Shown in pieces: positions 61,484 to 64,000 of a stretch of 64,000 bases of DNA. The DNA is from Rhodopseudomonas telluris (GTDB lineage Bacteria; Pseudomonadota; Alphaproteobacteria; Rhizobiales; Xanthobacteraceae). A program made the position numbers and the translations under genes. The notes under the pieces were generated by a model. It did not search any database and was not told the DNA's origin. It saw only the letters and a list, made by a program, of their open reading frames with translations. The DNA lies in NCBI RefSeq assembly GCF_042432815.1, contig NZ_JBHLWM010000005.1, forward strand, positions 124,001 through 188,000, written 5' to 3'. Position 1 is the first letter of the stretch. The number at the start of each line of letters is the position of its first letter.

Positions 61484-61762
61484 CTACCTGTCTTTCGCGA
61501 ACGGAATGTATTTCTGATACTCCTTCGGCACCGAGCTGCGATAGCGCTCCGGCACGGTTCGCGTATCGATCGCGTGCTGAATTTCTTCCCTCCGGGTCAT
61601 CGGCTTCGCCGGCTTCTTCGGTTCGGCCTTGGCAGATGCAGCGGGCGCCGGCGGCGCAGCCCTGGAAGCTTCGTTTTTGGAACTGGCCTGCGCCAAGACA
61701 GCCACCGGACTGACCACCACCGTCGCCGCGATCACCGCCAACAACCCCGCACGCACGCCCAT
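61484..61762 (-). CDS. Small exported protein of unknown function
   Basis: 92 residues. The SD GGAAGGAG precedes the ATG at 61762. A signal peptide (LLAVIAATVVVSPVAVLAQA) is followed by an Ala/Lys/Pro-rich linker and a conserved-looking C-terminus (MTRREEIQHAIDTRTVPERY, then PKEYQKYIPF). No family recognised. Confidence 0.68.
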   Translation of the reverse strand: MGVRAGLLAVIAATVVVSPVAVLAQASSKNEASRAAPPAPAASAKAEPKKPAKPMTRREEIQHAIDTRTVPERYRSSVPKEYQKYIPFAKDR

Positions 61763-62077
61763 CGAAACTCCTTCCAGATCGAGCAGCATCGTCGAGAACC
61801 TATCGCAAGATTCGCGGATCGGCTCGTCCTGAATTGTGACGGCTCCGCGAAGATGCGTCGTAACTTATACACCCGACAGCAACGGCGCACCGCAAAGCAC
61901 ACCAAGATGCCAGGGCTCATCCGCGTGTTGACGAATTGTTTGCTAACAGGCGGCCGCAGGATTGATTTGTCGCGCTGGCGTGCGACGCTTGCACATTCAG
62001 GCAGTCTGGTTGCGCCGCACTGTCCGTCGGGCGCGATGCCCGTGATCGACCAACACGTTCCGCCTCGGAGCTAAGCC
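61763..62077. other. Divergent intergenic region
   Basis: About 315 bases between a minus-strand and a plus-strand gene, so it should contain both promoters. GC is somewhat lower than average. No operator, repeat or RNA gene is evident. Confidence 0.4.
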
Positions 62078-63151
62078 ATGTTGTCAGTCAAACGCCGCCT
62101 TGCCTCCGCCTCGCTCGCTGCCTTGATGATCGGCGCTCCGCTGCTGTCTGCAGAAGCGGACGCCTGCACCCGGCTCGTCTATCTGGGTGCCGACAATCAG
62201 GTGATCACCGCGCGATCGATGGACTGGGCGCGCGACATCGGCACGAACCTGTGGATTTTCCCGCGCGGTGCCAAACGCAACGGCGAAGTGGGACCAAATT
62301 CGCTGCAATGGACGTCGCGCTACGGCAGCGTCATCGCTTCCGCCTACGACATCGCCACGTCGGACGGCATCAACGAAGCCGGCCTCGTCGCCAACGTTCT
62401 GTGGCTGGCGGAGTCGGTGTATCCGAAGAACGATGGCTCGAAGCCGGGCCTGGCGATCTCGATCTGGCCGCAATACGTGCTCGACAGCTTCGCTACGGTG
62501 CAGGAAGCCGTCGACGCGCTGGCGAAAGAACCGTTCATTCTGGTCACCGACATGATGCCCGGCGAGCAGCGCCTGGCGACCGTCCATCTGTCACTGTCCG
62601 ACGCCAGCGGCGACAGCGCGATCATCGAATATATTGACGGCAAGCAGGTGATCCATCACAGCCGCAGCTATCAGGTCATGACCAATTCGCCGGTGTTCGA
62701 CCAGCAGCTCGCGCTCAACGCCTACTGGCAGCAGATTGGCGGCACCGTGATGTTGCCAGGCACCAATCGCGCCGCCGATCGCTTCGCTCGCGCGTCGTTC
62801 TATGTCGACGCCATTCCAAAATCGGAGAAACCGACCGAAGCGCTCGCCAGCGTGTTCGGCGTCATCCGCAACGCCTCGGTGCCCTACGGCATCACGACGC
62901 CAGATCAGCCGAACATCTCCTCGACGCGCTGGCGCAGCGTCGCGGATCACAAGCGCAAGCTGTACTTCTTCGAATCCGCCCTGACCCCGAACGTATTCTG
63001 GGTCGATCTCACCAAGATCGACTTCGCCGACAACGGCGCGGTCAAGAAGCTGGATCTCGGCCCCGGCCAGACCAACATCTTCGCCGGCGAGGTCCACGAT
63101 CAGTTCAAGCCGAGCGCGCCGTTGAAGTTTCTGGGGTTGGAAGGCAAGTAA
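62078..63151 (+). CDS. Secreted Ntn-hydrolase, penicillin V acylase/choloylglycine hydrolase family
   Basis: 357 residues. A signal peptide ends just before Cys30 (SAEADA/CTRLVY), so processing would expose the N-terminal nucleophile cysteine used by this family. Other expected features are ARSMDWARD (Asp of the active site) and the conserved Asn/Arg stretches (DGINEAGLVANVLWL, VMTNSPVFDQQL). It hydrolyses linear amides such as penicillin V, bile salts or acyl-homoserine lactones; the Gram-negative, exported members are often quorum-signal or beta-lactam acylases. Substrate not decidable. Confidence 0.9.
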   Translation: MLSVKRRLASASLAALMIGAPLLSAEADACTRLVYLGADNQVITARSMDWARDIGTNLWIFPRGAKRNGEVGPNSLQWTSRYGSVIASAYDIATSDGINEAGLVANVLWLAESVYPKNDGSKPGLAISIWPQYVLDSFATVQEAVDALAKEPFILVTDMMPGEQRLATVHLSLSDASGDSAIIEYIDGKQVIHHSRSYQVMTNSPVFDQQLALNAYWQQIGGTVMLPGTNRAADRFARASFYVDAIPKSEKPTEALASVFGVIRNASVPYGITTPDQPNISSTRWRSVADHKRKLYFFESALTPNVFWVDLTKIDFADNGAVKKLDLGPGQTNIFAGEVHDQFKPSAPLKFLGLEGK

Positions 63152-63180
63152 GAGCGCTGCGCACCAAGGCGCCCAAACGC

Positions 63181-63483
63181 CTATTTGATTTTGTTGATCC
63201 GCCGCAGGTCGGCGTCGATGCGCGACTGCCAGCCATCGCCGCCGGCCTTGTACTTGTCGATCACCTCACGCGACAGTCGCAGCGACACGAGCTTCTTGGT
63301 CGGCGCCTTGTTCGGCCCACGCCCACGGCGGATCGAGTCGGCGAGATCGGGAAACACCTCGGCAAACGGCCTCGCCTTCGCAAAATCGTCCACCGTCCAC
63401 TGCGGATTGTCGCCCACTTCGTCCCAATCCTGCTTGGTGTATCCATGGCCGGGCTGAAAGGCCTTCAATGTCTTCTTAGCCAT
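63181..63483 (-). CDS. brnA: BrnA-type antitoxin
   Basis: 100 residues of the BrnA family: DNPQWTVDDFAKARPFAEVF, then a C-terminal ribbon-helix-helix (KKLVSLRLSREVIDKYKAGG, DGWQSRIDADLRR) that binds the operator and neutralises BrnT. Its ATG overlaps the stop of the (frame-corrected) brnT gene, the normal arrangement in brnTA operons. Confidence 0.9.
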   Translation of the reverse strand: MAKKTLKAFQPGHGYTKQDWDEVGDNPQWTVDDFAKARPFAEVFPDLADSIRRGRGPNKAPTKKLVSLRLSREVIDKYKAGGDGWQSRIDADLRRINKIK

Positions 63484-63728
63484 CGAACAACTTCCTTTCA
63501 CGTCGGTTTGCGGAACGCATACTGATCACGCTCACCGCTTCGCGCCCCAGCGGCTTGAACACGACAGCGATCACATCGGCATTCAGTCTGCCGAATGCCA
63601 AATAGCGCCCCGGAATGCGACGGCTGGATCACCGCGCTCTCGAAGAATGCAGGGTCGAGTTCCGCAAAATCGAGCCCGTGCCTACCTAGGTTGACGATCC
63701 GTTTCGGTTCGTCCCAGACGATCTTCAT
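63476..63728 (-). pseudogene. brnT: Frameshifted BrnT-type toxin gene
   Basis: The first 35 or so codons encode a normal BrnT start (MKIVWDEPKRIVNLGRHGLD, then FAELDPAFFESAVIQPS). A four-C run at 63609-63612 then shifts the frame; removing one base restores the family C-terminus (GRYLAFGRLNADVIAVVFKP, then AVSVISMRSANRRERKL) and a stop overlapping brnA. Read as it stands, the protein ends at 63498 with an unrelated tail. BrnT is a ribonuclease toxin of the RelE-like fold. A sequencing error in the homopolymer is the main alternative. Confidence 0.85.
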
Positions 63729-63839
63729 TGAATTATATCGTAGCTACAGAATATTTACGAGCGAAATTCCTGCAGCGCTCAGCATGGACCAACCGCCCCC
63801 AGCCGCCTAAATCACCCCGGCACCTTTCCGGAGACCTCC

Positions 63840-64000
63840 ATGCCTTTCGAAACTTCCCTGCCGCCGGACGCCGCGTCGCGCGCCACGCTCGCCAATTGGC
63901 GGATGCTGCCGTTCAGCCGCTGGGCGTTCCAGCACGTGGACGAATTGATCGCGACCGCGCCGATCGCCAATGCGGCCGACGACGTTTGGCCGCTCCCCGG
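63840..64000 (+). CDS. Probable serine hydrolase of the beta-lactamase family (N-terminal fragment)
   Basis: Only 53 residues are visible (SRATLANWRMLPFSRWAFQH, then VDELIATAPIANAAD). The pattern NWRxxPxSRWxFxxVxELIPTA is typical of the start of 6-aminohexanoate-dimer hydrolase-like serine hydrolases. The SD GGAGA is about 5 bases upstream. The catalytic SxxK lies beyond the window. Confidence 0.7.
   Translation, partial: MPFETSLPPDAASRATLANWRMLPFSRWAFQHVDELIATAPIANAADDVWPLP

Overview
**Organism.** The window looks like a purple non-sulphur alphaproteobacterium of the Rhodopseudomonas palustris/Bradyrhizobium group. The evidence is high GC, rhizobial-type gene sets (split ccm operon, Cyo oxidase, FixK-type and NifA/sigma-54-type control sites), intergenic palindromic repeats of the Bradyrhizobiaceae type, and a near-complete Rhodobacter-type gene transfer agent (GTA) cluster. 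This assignment is inferred from protein families, not from a search.

**Left chromosomal part (1-21.6 kb).** In order: the start of a PAS-type chemoreceptor; a DegP protease with an OmpR-type regulator; a 2Fe-2S ferredoxin/ferritin-like fusion plus a second ferritin-like gene behind a NifA site and a -24/-12 promoter; a cyoABCD quinol oxidase operon; a YihY membrane protein; a LysR regulator divergent from an SDR and two SnoaL/NTF2-like genes; the ccmIEFH cytochrome c maturation operon with a perfect FixK/FNR-type box; a conserved unknown protein; a lipoprotein; and a PhoPQ/FeuPQ-like two-component pair.

**GTA region (about 21.7-55.1 kb, minus strand).** Read from the right, the order is gp1-like small terminase, gp2 terminase, gp3 portal, two small proteins, gp4 prohead protease, gp5 capsid, gp6-gp9, gp10/gp10.1, gp11 tape measure, gp12-gp15, a DUF2793 tail-tip protein, a GH19 endolysin and a 3TM GTA-type holin. 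The structural order follows the Rhodobacter capsulatus GTA, but cargo interrupts it at several joints: (i) a GIY-YIG gene between two copies of a two-part repeat; (ii) two toxin-immunity modules either side of the capsid gene, whose putative toxins share an N-terminal domain but differ C-terminally; (iii) a trypsin-like protease and small secreted proteins; (iv) an island with a YeeE/YedE transporter and a two-gene short Argonaute system (SIR2-APAZ plus short pAgo, SPARSA type); and (v) a low-GC radical-SAM gene abutting an equally low-GC tip of the tail protein. A 94-bp copy of the capsid 3' end marks how one toxin cassette arrived.

**Right chromosomal part (55.2-64 kb).** A soluble three-PAS chemoreceptor, small membrane proteins, an Flp-type pilin, a TAXI-type binding protein, a DHA2 efflux transporter, a secreted Ntn-hydrolase (penicillin-acylase/bile-salt-hydrolase family), a brnTA toxin-antitoxin operon whose toxin gene carries a one-base frameshift, and the start of a probable serine hydrolase.

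**How it fits together.** The most notable picture is a GTA locus that serves both as a particle-making operon and as a repository for conflict genes: abortive-infection Argonaute, polymorphic toxins with immunity genes, a homing-type nuclease and an exchangeable tail tip. The individual families are known. Their combination at the joints of one GTA operon is the part I would examine first.
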